A DNA stretch of 64,000 bases. Source: Holophagales bacterium (lineage in GTDB: Bacteria > Acidobacteriota > Thermoanaerobaculia > Multivoradales > JAGPDF01). The position numbers and the translations under genes were made by a program. The stretch spans positions 4,123,501 through 4,187,500 of the forward strand of contig CP064972.1 of the NCBI GenBank assembly GCA_016699405.1. The letters are read 5' to 3'. Below the pieces are notes generated by a model. It was not told where the DNA came from and searched no databases. It saw only the letters and a list, made by a program, of their open reading frames with translations. Shown here piece by piece: positions 24,876 to 34,763 of the stretch; positions within the stretch are counted from its first letter, which is position 1, and each line of letters begins with the position of its first letter.

Positions 24876-26807
24876 TCATCCGGATTCTACGGCGCTCCCG
24901 CCGGCCAGGCGAAGCGTGGCGCGAACCAGCTCCGAGAGCGGGGCGTCGTCGGCGATCACCGCTGCCGCTCCCAGGCTCCCGGCCAGGCGCAACTCGCGCG
25001 TGCGCGCCCGCAGGACGACGCGGGCCGGTCCGAGCGCCGACGGGTCGCGCAACAACTCGAAGGCGTCGCCGTCGCCGAGCAGGCGCGAGAGGACGACCAC
25101 CGCCGGCCCTCCCCGCAGCCTCTCGCGCGCCGCCGCCACCGTCTGCACCGCCTCCGGCGCCACGCCGGCTTCGCGCAGCGCGGTCACCGCCGCCGCCAGG
25201 AAGCGCGGCGATGCGTCGACGACCAGCACCCGCGGGCGCCGGTCGGAGGCCGCGTCGTTCGCCAGCGGCAGGGCGAAGCGGAAGGTCGAGCCGCGCCCGA
25301 CCTCGCTCTCGACCTCGATCGCCACCGCATGAGCGGCGAGAATGTCGCGCACGATCGCCAACCCGAGGCCGAGACCGCCGTAGCGTCGTTTGGTCGACGG
25401 ATCGACCTGGTAGAAGCGATCGAAGACCCGGCCGACGAGCTCGGGCGGCATCCCGATCCCGGTGTCGGCGACCTCGACGACCACCTCGGCGCCGCGACGT
25501 CGCAGGGCGACGCGAACTTCGCCGTCGGGCGGCGTGAACTTCAGGGCGTTGTCGATCAAGTTCACCAGCACCTGCGCGATGCGATCCCGGTCGGCGTAGA
25601 CCAGCGGCAGCTCCGGCTCGGCGTCGATCTGCACCGGGCTCGCCGCGTGCCCGGCCGCTGCCAGCGACGCGACCTCTTCGGCGACCAGAGCGGCGAGGTC
25701 GAACGGGGCGGGCAGGACGGTCAGGGTCCCCTGATGCAGGCGCGCCGAGGCGAGGAGCTCCTCGATCATCGCGAGCAACCGTCGCAGGTTTCGCTGCACG
25801 ACCTCCAGGGCCGACTTCTGCTCGTTCGACACCGGCCCCAGCAGCCCGGCGGAGAGTGCCTCGCTGTAGCCCTGCACCGCCGTGAGCGGCGTGCGCAGCT
25901 CGTGGCTGACGTTGGCCAGCAGATCGCTCTTCAGCCGGTCGAGCTCGGTGAGCTCCTGGTTGGCGGCGGAGAGTGCGGCGTTGCTCGCCTCGAGGTCGGC
26001 GATCGAGCGCTGCAGCCGCTCTGCCATCGTGTCGAACGCCTGGGCGAGCGATTCGAACTCGTCCCCGCTGACGAGGCCGATGCGCCGGTCGAGCCGCCCC
26101 TCGGCGAGGTCGAGCGCCCCGCGCCGCAGCAACTCGAGCGGTCGCAGGCTGAGCCGGGCGAGAGCCACCGCCAACGCGATGCCGAGGGAGAACACCAGGG
26201 CCGCCCAGAAGCCGATGCGCGCCGCGGCGGAGCGGATGGCACCCCGCAGCCCGGCGAACGAGGTCTCGGCGACCAGGGTGAAACGATGCCTCCCCCACTC
26301 CTCGACGTGCGGCACGACGACTCGATAGACCTCCCGCCCGTCGCGTCCCCGAACGACCCGCTCACTCCCGTCGAGAAGTCGGATCGCCTCGAGCAACTCG
26401 CCGTCGGCCGCTTCGCTCCCCGCGTCGCCGCCCGTTCGATCGTGCGTGCGGCTGTCGAAGAGCAGCCGGCCGGTGACGTCGTAGAGCGCCAGCCGGTCGA
26501 TCTCCGGATTGAGCGTCTCGAGCCCGTGGACGATCTCGCGGAACTTCGATTGGCCGCTGGAGAAATAGACCTCGTAGGCGGTGCAGAGCGGTCCGACGGC
26601 GAGCTTGGCGAACGACAGGGTGCGTTGCTCGACCAGCCGACGCCGCTCCTGCCGGGCGTCGATCACCAGGAGGTAGGTGTTGCCCGCCAGCACCAAGGCG
26701 ATCAGACCGGCGATGGCGATGACGAAGCGCGAGCGCAGACCGAGGCGGCGCGGCTCGGGTGGCTCGGCCCCGGGGGACCCGGCACCGGCGCTCAGGGGGT
26801 CCGCCAT
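24876..26807 (-). CDS. Hybrid-like sensor histidine kinase with pseudo-receiver
   Basis: 643 residues. The first membrane helix lies at about 28-48, a periplasmic sensor at about 50-190, the second helix at about 197-217 and a HAMP domain at about 217-270. Next are HisKA with His302 in NVSHELRTPL, and HATPase_c with NLIDNALKF, VADTGIGM and GLGLGLAIV. The last 120 residues resemble a receiver (PRVLVVDASPRFL), but the phospho-acceptor region reads VVVLSRLLGDGD, with Ser in place of Asp, so it cannot be phosphorylated in the usual way. The gene overlaps the upstream binding-protein gene by 16 nt, suggesting a sensor fed by that lipoprotein. Confidence 0.92.
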   Translation of the reverse strand: MADPLSAGAGSPGAEPPEPRRLGLRSRFVIAIAGLIALVLAGNTYLLVIDARQERRRLVEQRTLSFAKLAVGPLCTAYEVYFSSGQSKFREIVHGLETLNPEIDRLALYDVTGRLLFDSRTHDRTGGDAGSEAADGELLEAIRLLDGSERVVRGRDGREVYRVVVPHVEEWGRHRFTLVAETSFAGLRGAIRSAAARIGFWAALVFSLGIALAVALARLSLRPLELLRRGALDLAEGRLDRRIGLVSGDEFESLAQAFDTMAERLQRSIADLEASNAALSAANQELTELDRLKSDLLANVSHELRTPLTAVQGYSEALSAGLLGPVSNEQKSALEVVQRNLRRLLAMIEELLASARLHQGTLTVLPAPFDLAALVAEEVASLAAAGHAASPVQIDAEPELPLVYADRDRIAQVLVNLIDNALKFTPPDGEVRVALRRRGAEVVVEVADTGIGMPPELVGRVFDRFYQVDPSTKRRYGGLGLGLAIVRDILAAHAVAIEVESEVGRGSTFRFALPLANDAASDRRPRVLVVDASPRFLAAAVTALREAGVAPEAVQTVAAARERLRGGPAVVVLSRLLGDGDAFELLRDPSALGPARVVLRARTRELRLAGSLGAAAVIADDAPLSELVRATLRLAGGSAVESG

Positions 26808-28324
26808 CGGATCTCGGCCGCTCGGACGTGACCGTCGAGGCGGGGCTCGAAGCGCAGGCTGCGCCGCACACCGTATTCGGTGCGGGCGACGAAGAGCGGC
26901 AGCAACAGGCGCCGCGCGGCGAGCTCGCGCGCCGCCTGCTCGAGCAGGCGGCGCCGCTCGCCCATGTCGGAGGCGCTGCCGGCGATCTCGATGAGGCGGT
27001 CGAGCAGCGGCGTCGACAGGACCCTTCCCTGCTGACTCCCGTAACCGCTGCGCGGACTGCGGGTATGCACCTTGCCGTCGAACAGATCGCTCGCGTCCCC
27101 CGAGGTGCAGGACCAGCCGCCGAAATAGAACAGTGGGGCGCCGGATTGCAGCAGCGGATAGAGCTCGCTCCAGCGTCGGATCTGCAGGTGAACGCGGAAG
27201 CCGGCCTCGGCGAGCTGCCGCACCAGCGGTTCGAGACTGCGTCCCGCTCGCAGATCGAGGTCGAGGTCGACGCCGTTCGGATAGCCCGCCTCGGCCAGCA
27301 GCTGCCGCGCCCGCGGCAGATCGCGCTCGGTCGCGACGAGCCCCGGGACATAGCCGAACACGTTCGGGCCGACCATCTGGCCCGCTGGCGAGCCGACCCC
27401 GCCGACCATCTGCGCGACCAGTTGCCGCCGATCGATCGCCAGGTCGAGCGCCTCGCGGACCCGCGGGTCGGAGAACGGCGGCACGTCGCCCGGAAGTTGA
27501 AGGTAGTTGACCGTCAGGGTGTCGCGCTCGCGCAACTCGGCCACCTCGGAGGCGGCGACCCGCGCCCGCTCCTCCGGACCGACCTCGGTGACGAGGTCGA
27601 AGTCGCCTCCGAGGAGTCCGGCAGCCCGGCGGGCGCTGTCGGGCTCGAAGGTGAAATCGACGCGGACGTGCGGCGGCGGTCCAGCCCAGTGCCGGGCGTA
27701 CGGCTCGAGCTCGAGCCTGCCGGCCCCTCGGGTCGCCAACCGGTATGGACCGGTACCCACCGGATCGACGATGGGGTTGGGCGATCCCGCCGGCACGATG
27801 AGGATCAGCGCGAGCTTGTTGAGCAGGATCGGGTACGGCCGCAGCGTCCGCAACTCGACGGTCGAGCGATCGACCGCTCGCCAGGAGTCGACGGCGACGA
27901 GAAAGGCGCTGACCCGGCTGGCGGGGTGATCGCGGGCCCGCTCGAGGCTGGCGACCACGTCGGCGGCGGTGACCGGCCGGCCGTCGTGGAAGGTCGCGCC
28001 GCGGCGGATCCGCAAGATCCAGGTCAGGTCGTCCGGGCTCTCCCAGCGCTCGGCGAGGGCCGGGCGCAGCCCCATCTCGCCGTCGAAGCTGGTCAGCCCC
28101 TCGTAGAGATTCGACAACAGCGAGTTGGCGACCGACTCGGATTGGAGATGAGGATCGAGGCTCGTCGGCTCGGCGTGCAGAGCGACTCGCAGCGGCCGTT
28201 CGTCCGCCTCCGGCCTCGGCGGCGCCGCTCCGTCACAGCCCGCCAGCAGACAGACCGTCACCACGAGGGACCCGGCAAAGGGCCCCGGCCAACGGGACGC
28301 GAAGCGACGGAGCGCAACGATCAT
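26792..28324 (-). CDS. Oligopeptide-type solute-binding lipoprotein (SBP family 5)
   Basis: 510 residues. A lipoprotein signal ends in CLLAGC with Cys30. The family 5 domain follows: LRVALHAEPTSLDPHLQSE near the start, LRPALAERWES, then FHDGRPVTAADVVASLERA. DppA/OppA-type proteins bind peptides or metal complexes for ABC import, but no permease or ATPase gene is nearby. Instead the gene overlaps a histidine kinase gene by 16 nt. A sensory role, presenting a ligand to the kinase, is therefore plausible but inferred. It lies 58 nt after a secreted M28 peptidase gene on the same strand. Confidence 0.9.
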   Translation of the reverse strand: MIVALRRFASRWPGPFAGSLVVTVCLLAGCDGAAPPRPEADERPLRVALHAEPTSLDPHLQSESVANSLLSNLYEGLTSFDGEMGLRPALAERWESPDDLTWILRIRRGATFHDGRPVTAADVVASLERARDHPASRVSAFLVAVDSWRAVDRSTVELRTLRPYPILLNKLALILIVPAGSPNPIVDPVGTGPYRLATRGAGRLELEPYARHWAGPPPHVRVDFTFEPDSARRAAGLLGGDFDLVTEVGPEERARVAASEVAELRERDTLTVNYLQLPGDVPPFSDPRVREALDLAIDRRQLVAQMVGGVGSPAGQMVGPNVFGYVPGLVATERDLPRARQLLAEAGYPNGVDLDLDLRAGRSLEPLVRQLAEAGFRVHLQIRRWSELYPLLQSGAPLFYFGGWSCTSGDASDLFDGKVHTRSPRSGYGSQQGRVLSTPLLDRLIEIAGSASDMGERRRLLEQAARELAARRLLLPLFVARTEYGVRRSLRFEPRLDGHVRAAEIRWRTP

Positions 28325-28382
28325 GCAAGGCGACCGGCAGCAGTCTACTCCGGAGCCGCACCGTCGAGTCGCCGCGTCGCGG

Positions 28383-31169
28383 CTAGCGTGTGCGGCCGCG
28401 CGCCTCGCCGAAGATCACCGCGAGCTCCAGCCGGCGCCCCTCTCGTTCCACCACCGCCACCGCCGGATCGCCAGGCCGTGCCTGGCGGAGCACGAAGGTG
28501 AAGTCGTTGAGGTCGCGGATCTCTCGACCGGCGAGCCGCACGAGGCGATCGCCGCGGCGGATCCCCGCCTTCTCTGCCGGACCGCCGGCCCTCACCGCGG
28601 CGAGCAGGACGCCGGGGCGAGGCGTTCCGCCGTCGCCGGCGAAGTCGGGGACCGTACCCAGTGAGGCGCCCGTGGCGCGGACGTCGCCCTTCGCTGCTGG
28701 AGCCGGAGCGGCGCGGACCTCCAGTCGCTCGGTTCGCCTGGCGACGGCCAGGGTCGCGTCGGCGACCAGGCGGGCCACGCGCGCGCCGCCAGCGGCGTTG
28801 ATCGTCGCCGCGGTGTCCGACGGACGGTGGTAGTCGTCGTGCGCCCCGGTGAAGAAATGGAGGACGGGGACGCCCGCGGCATAGAACGGCGCCTGGTCGG
28901 AAGGGCCGTAGCCGTCGCCGGACAGGATGCAGGTGAGCTCGAGCTCGCTGCAGAGCGGCTCGACCGTCGCCTTCCACTGCGGCGACGACTCGCCGCCGAG
29001 CAGCGCCAGGCGGTTGCCGCGCAGGCGCCCGACCATGTCCAGGTTGAGCATCGCCACGAAATCGCCGACCGCCAGTGACGTGGGCGGACGCCGGGTGAAG
29101 GCCGCCGAGCCGAGGGCGCCGAGCTCCTCACCGGAGAAGCCGACGAAGACGACATCGCGCTCGACCTCGCGCTGGCGGGCGACGAGATCGCGAGCGGCCT
29201 CGAGCAGCACGGCGGTGCCCGAGCCGTTGTCGTCTGCGCCCGGATGGAGCGCCCGTTCCGCGGGAAGCTGCGAGCGCGAGCCGCCGAAACCGAGATGGTC
29301 GTAGTGAGCGCCGATCACGACCGTCCCCGGTCGCTTGACCGCCGCTCCGGCGGCGAGGCGAGCGACGACGTTGTCCGTCGCCGCCTTCCGGACCTCGAGG
29401 GCGACCTCGACCTCGACCTGGACGGCGGGAGCGGCCAGGAGACGGGCCGCGACGTCCCGCGACACGGCGAGCACCGGAATCCCCGCATCCCCCAGATCGT
29501 CGATCGTCAGCTTCGGCAGCGGCGCCTCGTCGGGCAGCTTTCCGGCGTCGGCCGGCGCGGTCTCCGGGAGGTCGACCACCAGGAGCGCGGCGGCGCCGTG
29601 CTCGCGCGCGGTCCGGGCCTTGGAGCGCAGATCGCCGTAGCGCCGCTCGGCCTCCTCGCCATCGAACCCGCCCCCGGCCGGAACGAAGCGTCGCACCAGG
29701 ACGATGCGCCCCCGGACGTCGAGGTCCCGGTAGTCGTCGCGCGGCGGATCGGTCGAGGTGATGCCGTAGCCGGCGAGGACCACCTCGCCCGCCACCTTCG
29801 CCTGCACGGGGGAAAAACCGAGAGGGACGAGGCTCGCCGGCGACGCCGAGATCCGTTCCCCGCTCAGGCTCAGATGCGTCTGCTCGCCCGCAGTGATCTC
29901 GACTGGCGCCTCGAAGGTCTGGCGATACCCGCCCGCATCGCCTGCCGGGGTGAGGCCGAGCTCACGGAATCTCCCTTCGAGAAACGACGCGGCCTGCGCG
30001 ATCCCGGCCGAGCCGACGCCCCGCCCTTCGCGAGCCGGATCGGCGAGCCAGGCCACGTCGCGGGCGATGCGATCGGCCGCCGATTCCTCCCCGCGGAACG
30101 GCTCGGCCGGAGACTCGACCCAGCGCGCCACGTAGACGTTGGTCTCCCCCGGAGCCGTCTGCACTCGATTCGAGCTGAAGGCGAGCAGCGTGCCGTCGGG
30201 CGAGAAGATCGGGAAGCCGTCGAAGCCCGGCGCGGAGGTGATGCGCTCGAGCCCGGAGCCGTCGATGCCGATCGACCAGATGTCGAACTCCCGCCCCCGC
30301 CCTTCGCCGACGTTCGACGAGAAGAGGATCCGCCGGCCGTCCGGCGAAAAGTAGGGAGCGAACGACGCCGCCCCGAGGTAGGTCACTTGCCGCGCCTCGG
30401 TGCCGTCCGCATTGGCGACCCAGAGCTCCATGCGGCTCGGCCGCACGAGATGGCGTGCCAGCAGACGCTGGTACTCCTCGAGCGCCGCCCCGCGCGGGCG
30501 GCTCGCGCGCCAGACGAGCTTGGTGCAGTCTTCCGAGAAGAACGCTCCGCCGTCGTAGCCCGGCTCGTGCGTCAGGCGAACGACGTTGCCGCCGTCCTTG
30601 TCCATCCGGTAGAGCTCGAGGTCGCCGTCGCGCGTCGAGGTGAAGACGATCGAGCCGTCGCGACGGCAGACCGTCGCCTCGGCGTCGTAGGCCGAGTTGT
30701 CGGTCATCCGGCGCAAGTCGCTGCCATCGGGCTTGGCCGAGTAGATCTCGTACTCCGGGTAGATCGGCCAGACGTAGCCTTCGGCCTGCGAGGGGACCGC
30801 CGGGCACGCCTCGCTGGCCGCATGGGTCGAGGCATACAGGATGCGGTCCCCTGCCGGGAAGGAGAAGTAGGAGCAGGTGGTCCGCCCCTTGCCCGTCGAC
30901 ACCAGCGTCATTTCCCCCGGCCGGTCGATCGGCAGCCGGAAGATCTGGTCGCAGGCAAACGGCGGATGAGCCGACTGCAGGAGCAGCTCGCGGCCGTCGG
31001 GAGCCCAGTAGGCCTCGGCGTTCTCGCCACCGAAGGTGAGCTGGCGCAGATCAGCGAGGCGCCCCTCGCCAGGGAACGAAGGAGGGGCCTTGATCTCTGC
31101 GCGCGCTCCGACCCCGTCGAGCAGCAGACCCAGAGCGAGCGAAAGCAGGAATGGACGAGTCGGGATCAT
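28383..31169 (-). CDS. Secreted M28 metallopeptidase with beta-propeller, PA and PDZ domains
   Basis: 928 residues from the ATG at 31169 (AGGAGG 9 nt upstream); a signal peptide ends near residue 23. TolB/WD40-like propeller blades come first (LRQLTFGGENAEAYW, APDGRRIL-type blades). A protease-associated region (about 500-600) and an M28 peptidase domain follow, with the zinc ligands in GAHYDHLG, GADDNGSG, FSGEELGA, LNLDMVG and DYHRPSD. A C-terminal PDZ domain contains GIRRGDRLVRLAGREI. All metal ligands are present, so it should be an active aminopeptidase outside the cytoplasm. The following gene encodes a peptide-binding lipoprotein, a possible user of its products. Confidence 0.9.
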   Translation of the reverse strand: MIPTRPFLLSLALGLLLDGVGARAEIKAPPSFPGEGRLADLRQLTFGGENAEAYWAPDGRELLLQSAHPPFACDQIFRLPIDRPGEMTLVSTGKGRTTCSYFSFPAGDRILYASTHAASEACPAVPSQAEGYVWPIYPEYEIYSAKPDGSDLRRMTDNSAYDAEATVCRRDGSIVFTSTRDGDLELYRMDKDGGNVVRLTHEPGYDGGAFFSEDCTKLVWRASRPRGAALEEYQRLLARHLVRPSRMELWVANADGTEARQVTYLGAASFAPYFSPDGRRILFSSNVGEGRGREFDIWSIGIDGSGLERITSAPGFDGFPIFSPDGTLLAFSSNRVQTAPGETNVYVARWVESPAEPFRGEESAADRIARDVAWLADPAREGRGVGSAGIAQAASFLEGRFRELGLTPAGDAGGYRQTFEAPVEITAGEQTHLSLSGERISASPASLVPLGFSPVQAKVAGEVVLAGYGITSTDPPRDDYRDLDVRGRIVLVRRFVPAGGGFDGEEAERRYGDLRSKARTAREHGAAALLVVDLPETAPADAGKLPDEAPLPKLTIDDLGDAGIPVLAVSRDVAARLLAAPAVQVEVEVALEVRKAATDNVVARLAAGAAVKRPGTVVIGAHYDHLGFGGSRSQLPAERALHPGADDNGSGTAVLLEAARDLVARQREVERDVVFVGFSGEELGALGSAAFTRRPPTSLAVGDFVAMLNLDMVGRLRGNRLALLGGESSPQWKATVEPLCSELELTCILSGDGYGPSDQAPFYAAGVPVLHFFTGAHDDYHRPSDTAATINAAGGARVARLVADATLAVARRTERLEVRAAPAPAAKGDVRATGASLGTVPDFAGDGGTPRPGVLLAAVRAGGPAEKAGIRRGDRLVRLAGREIRDLNDFTFVLRQARPGDPAVAVVEREGRRLELAVIFGEARGRTR

Positions 31170-31380
31170 TGCAGCGGGCCTCCTGGCACGGCGCGAATCG
31201 CGTCGCATGTTACTTCAGCGCTCTCGAGCCACCGGAACCCGGAGTCGCTCAGGAGCCGTTCGCGCGCAGCGCCCGCCTCGACCTCTCGCGAGGTCGCGTC
31301 GCCGCACGGGCGCCCTGCTACCATTCGAGACCGGGCCGGCCCAACGGCCCACCTTCGCCGGTCCCAACCTGGAGGAGCAC

Positions 31381-34300
31381 GTGCGATCCCGAGCCCCCTT
31401 CGCCGCCTTTGTCGTCCTCACCTTGGCCGCCGCTCTCCCGGCTCTCGGGGTTGCAGCCGCGCCAGTCGCCAAGCCTGAGCCCCCGAAGGACCCCTTCAAC
31501 GCCGACACCTTCGCCGGCCTCGAGTTGCGCGGCATCGGACCGGCGCTGACCTCGGGGCGCGTGATCGACCTCGCCGTCGACCCGACCGACCCGGCGACCT
31601 ACTACGTCGGCGTGGCCTCGGGCGGCGTGTGGAAGACGGTCAACGCCGGCACGACCTACAGCCCGATCTTCGACGCTCAGGGCTCCTTCTCCATCGGCGC
31701 GGTGGCGCTCGACCCGCACAACCCGAACGTCGTCTGGGTCGGCACCGGCGAGAACAACTCGCAGCGCTCGGTGGCCTACGGCGACGGCGTCTACCGTTCC
31801 GAGGACGGCGGCAAGAGCTGGACGAAGATGGGTCTCGACAAGTCCGAGCACATCGGCAAGATCGTCGTCGACCCGCGCGATTCGCGCGTCGTCTACGTCG
31901 CCGCCCAGGGACCGCTGTGGAACCCGGGAGGCGACCGCGGCCTCTACAAGAGCGTCGACGCCGGCAAGACCTGGAAGCAGGTCCTCGCGGTGAGCGAGAA
32001 CACCGGCGTCTCCGACCTCGTCGTCGACCCGCGCAACCCCGACGTCCTCTACGCGTCGGCTTATCAGCGGCGCCGCCACGTCTGGACGCTCATCGACGGC
32101 GGCCCGGAGTCGACCATCTACCGTTCGACCGACGCCGGCGCGACCTGGACCAAGGCGGAGTCTGGGCTGCCCAAGGGGGACAAGGGCCGGATCGGCCTGG
32201 CGATCTCGCCGGTCGACCCGGACGTGATCTACGCCATCGTCGAGGCAACGCGCGACGAAGGTGGCGTCTTCCGCTCGCGCGATCGCGGCGCGAGCTGGGA
32301 GAAGCGCGGCAAGTACGTCTCCCAGTCGCCGCAGTACTACAACGAGCTCGTCGCGGATCCGTTCGACGTCGACCGACTGTACTCGATGGACACCATCCTC
32401 CAGGTTTCCGATGACGGCGGCAAGAGCTGGCGCCGGCTCGGCGAAAAGTCCAAGCACGTCGACAACCACGCGATGTGGATCGACCCGCGCGACGCCGAGC
32501 ACTATCTCGTGGGCTGCGACGGCGGGATCTACGAGAGCTGGGACCGCGGCGCCAACTGGCAGCACAAGCCCAACCTGCCGGTGACCCAGTTCTATCGCGT
32601 CTCGGTCGACGACGCCGCGCCGGTCTACAACGTCTACGGCGGAACGCAGGACAACTTCAGCCTCGGGGGACCGTCGCGTTCGCTGACCCAGAACGGCGTG
32701 CCGAGCTCCGACTGGTTCGTCACCCAGGGGGGCGACGGCTTCGAGACCCAGATCGAGCCGGGCAATCCCGACATCGTCTACGCCCAGGCGCAGCATGGTG
32801 CGCTGACCCGCTTCGACCGCAAGAGCGGCGAGAACATCGACATCCAGCCGCAGCCCGGCGCCGGCGAGCCCGGATTGCGCTGGAACTGGGACTCGCCGCT
32901 GCTCATCTCGCCGCACTCGCCGACCCGGCTCTACTTCGCCGCCAACAAGCTCTTCCGCTCCGACGATCGCGGCGACAGCTGGCGCGCCGTCTCCGGCGAC
33001 CTGACGCGCCACGTCGAGCGCAACCAGCTCCAGGTGATGGGCAAGGTGCAGCGCGCCGACGCCGTGGCGAAGAACGCCTCGACCTCGCTCTACGGCAACA
33101 TCGTGGCTCTCGCCGAATCACCGAAGGTCGAAGGGCTTCTCTATGTCGGCACCGACGACGGCCTGATCCAGGTGAGTGGCGACGGCGGCGGCGCCTGGAC
33201 GCGCATCGAGCGCTTCGCCGGGGTGCCGGAGTCGACCTACGTCTCCGCGCTCGTCGCCTCGCAGCACGACGCCGGCACGGTCTACGCGGCCTTCGACAAC
33301 CACAAGATGGGCGACTTCAAGCCGTACGCCCTGCGCTCGTCCGATCGCGGAAAGACCTGGGTGTCGATCGCCGGCGACCTGCCGGCGCGGGGCTCGGTCT
33401 ACGCGCTGGCCGAAGACCACGTCAGCGCCGACCTGCTCTTCGCCGGCACGGAGTTCGGCGTCTACTTCACGCGCGACGGCGGCAAGCACTGGCTGCAGCT
33501 CAAGGGCGGCATGCCGACCATCGCCGTGAAGGACATCGCCATCCAGAAGCGCGAGAACGACCTCGTGCTCGCCACCTTCGGCCGCGGCTTCTACATCCTC
33601 GACGACTACACGCCGCTGCGCCACGCCGCACCCGAGGCGCTCGCCAAGGAGGCGGCGATCTTCCCGGTCAAGCGGGCCGCGATGTACGTGCCGGGCTCGC
33701 GCATCGGCGGCACCGGCAAGGGGTTCCTCGGCGAGTCCTACTGGCTCGCACCGGACCCGCCGTTCGGCGCCGTCTTCACCTACTACCTCAAGGACGAGCT
33801 AAAGACGCGCAAGGCGCGTCGCACCGAAGAAGAGAGCGCTGCCGAGAAGGCGGGCAAGACGCCACCCTACCCGACGCTCGACGAGCTGCGGGCCGAAGCA
33901 CTCGAGGAGGAGCCGGCGATCCTGCTGACCGTCCGCGACGCGCGAGGCGAGGTGGTGCGCCGGCTCACCGGGCCCACCGGAGCGGGAATCCACCGCGTCG
34001 CCTGGGACCTGCGCTACGCCGCGCTCGATCCGGCCGCGACCGAGCGCGAGGTCGATCCGGACTTCCCGAGCTTCTTCACCAACCTGGCGCCGGCGGCGCT
34101 GCCCGGCACCTACACCGTCGAGCTGAGCCGTCGCGTCGACGGGCACGAAACGGCGCTCGTCGGGCCGGAGAAGTTCGACGTCGCCCCGCTGGCGCTCGCC
34201 AGCCTGCCGGCTCCCGACCAGGCCGCGCTCCTGGCGTTCCAGCAGAAAACCGCACGCCTGCAGCGCGCCGTGCTCGGCGCATCACAGATGGTGCGCGAGA

Positions 34301-34692
34301 CCAAGGACCGGCTCGGCCTGATCAAGCGGGCGCTCGAGGACACCCCCCGAGCCCCGGCCGAGCTGCGTGACGAAGCGCGGGCGCTTGCCCTCCGGCTGCA
34401 GGCGATCGACACGGCGATGCACGGCGACCGCGAAGCGCGTCGGCGCAACGAGAACGATGCGCCGTCGATCGTCGAGCGGGTGCAGAACGTCGTGTTCGGT
34501 CACTGGACGTCGAGCTCGGCGCCGACCCGTACGCAGCTCGATGCCTACGAGATCGCCGCAGCGGCGTTCGCCCGTCAGTTGAGCGAGCTCCGGCAGCTCG
34601 TCGGCGTCGACCTCGGCAAGCTCGAGGCGCGGATGGAGTCCTACGGAGCGCCCTACACGCCGGGCCGTCTTCCGGTGTGGGCGAAGGAGTAG
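31381..34692 (+). CDS. Secreted sortilin/VPS10-like beta-propeller protein
   Basis: 1103 residues from the GTG at 31381, which sits just after GGAGGAGCAC. A signal peptide (about 1-30) is followed by a long run of BNR/Asp-box propeller blades such as YRSEDGGKSWTKMG, YKSVDAGKTWKQV, FRSRDRGASWEKRG and LRSSDRGKTWVSI. The C-terminal third is different: a FlgD-like beta-sandwich segment (VRRLTGPTGAGIHRVAWDLR) and a helical tail. Proteins of this layout are abundant in Acidobacteriota and Bacteroidota as surface or secreted proteins of unknown substrate. No hydrolase residues are assigned. It is divergent from the M28 peptidase gene across a 211-bp intergenic region that must hold both promoters. 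Confidence 0.88.
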   Translation: MRSRAPFAAFVVLTLAAALPALGVAAAPVAKPEPPKDPFNADTFAGLELRGIGPALTSGRVIDLAVDPTDPATYYVGVASGGVWKTVNAGTTYSPIFDAQGSFSIGAVALDPHNPNVVWVGTGENNSQRSVAYGDGVYRSEDGGKSWTKMGLDKSEHIGKIVVDPRDSRVVYVAAQGPLWNPGGDRGLYKSVDAGKTWKQVLAVSENTGVSDLVVDPRNPDVLYASAYQRRRHVWTLIDGGPESTIYRSTDAGATWTKAESGLPKGDKGRIGLAISPVDPDVIYAIVEATRDEGGVFRSRDRGASWEKRGKYVSQSPQYYNELVADPFDVDRLYSMDTILQVSDDGGKSWRRLGEKSKHVDNHAMWIDPRDAEHYLVGCDGGIYESWDRGANWQHKPNLPVTQFYRVSVDDAAPVYNVYGGTQDNFSLGGPSRSLTQNGVPSSDWFVTQGGDGFETQIEPGNPDIVYAQAQHGALTRFDRKSGENIDIQPQPGAGEPGLRWNWDSPLLISPHSPTRLYFAANKLFRSDDRGDSWRAVSGDLTRHVERNQLQVMGKVQRADAVAKNASTSLYGNIVALAESPKVEGLLYVGTDDGLIQVSGDGGGAWTRIERFAGVPESTYVSALVASQHDAGTVYAAFDNHKMGDFKPYALRSSDRGKTWVSIAGDLPARGSVYALAEDHVSADLLFAGTEFGVYFTRDGGKHWLQLKGGMPTIAVKDIAIQKRENDLVLATFGRGFYILDDYTPLRHAAPEALAKEAAIFPVKRAAMYVPGSRIGGTGKGFLGESYWLAPDPPFGAVFTYYLKDELKTRKARRTEEESAAEKAGKTPPYPTLDELRAEALEEEPAILLTVRDARGEVVRRLTGPTGAGIHRVAWDLRYAALDPAATEREVDPDFPSFFTNLAPAALPGTYTVELSRRVDGHETALVGPEKFDVAPLALASLPAPDQAALLAFQQKTARLQRAVLGASQMVRETKDRLGLIKRALEDTPRAPAELRDEARALALRLQAIDTAMHGDREARRRNENDAPSIVERVQNVVFGHWTSSSAPTRTQLDAYEIAAAAFARQLSELRQLVGVDLGKLEARMESYGAPYTPGRLPVWAKE

Positions 34693-34726
34693 GAGGAGAC
34701 CGCACCGCGCGCCTCCCAGGCCCGTC

Positions 34727-34763
34727 CGCCGCTCCTCCCGCTCACCGAGCGGGAGGAGCGGCG
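34727..34763 (+). terminator. Perfect 17-bp hairpin after the sortilin-like gene
   Basis: CGCCGCTCCTCCCGCTC (34727-34743) is followed by a 3-nt ACC loop and its exact complement (34747-34763). The stem is very stable but no T-run follows on either side. It could be a non-canonical terminator or an mRNA-stabilising hairpin. Confidence 0.5.
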
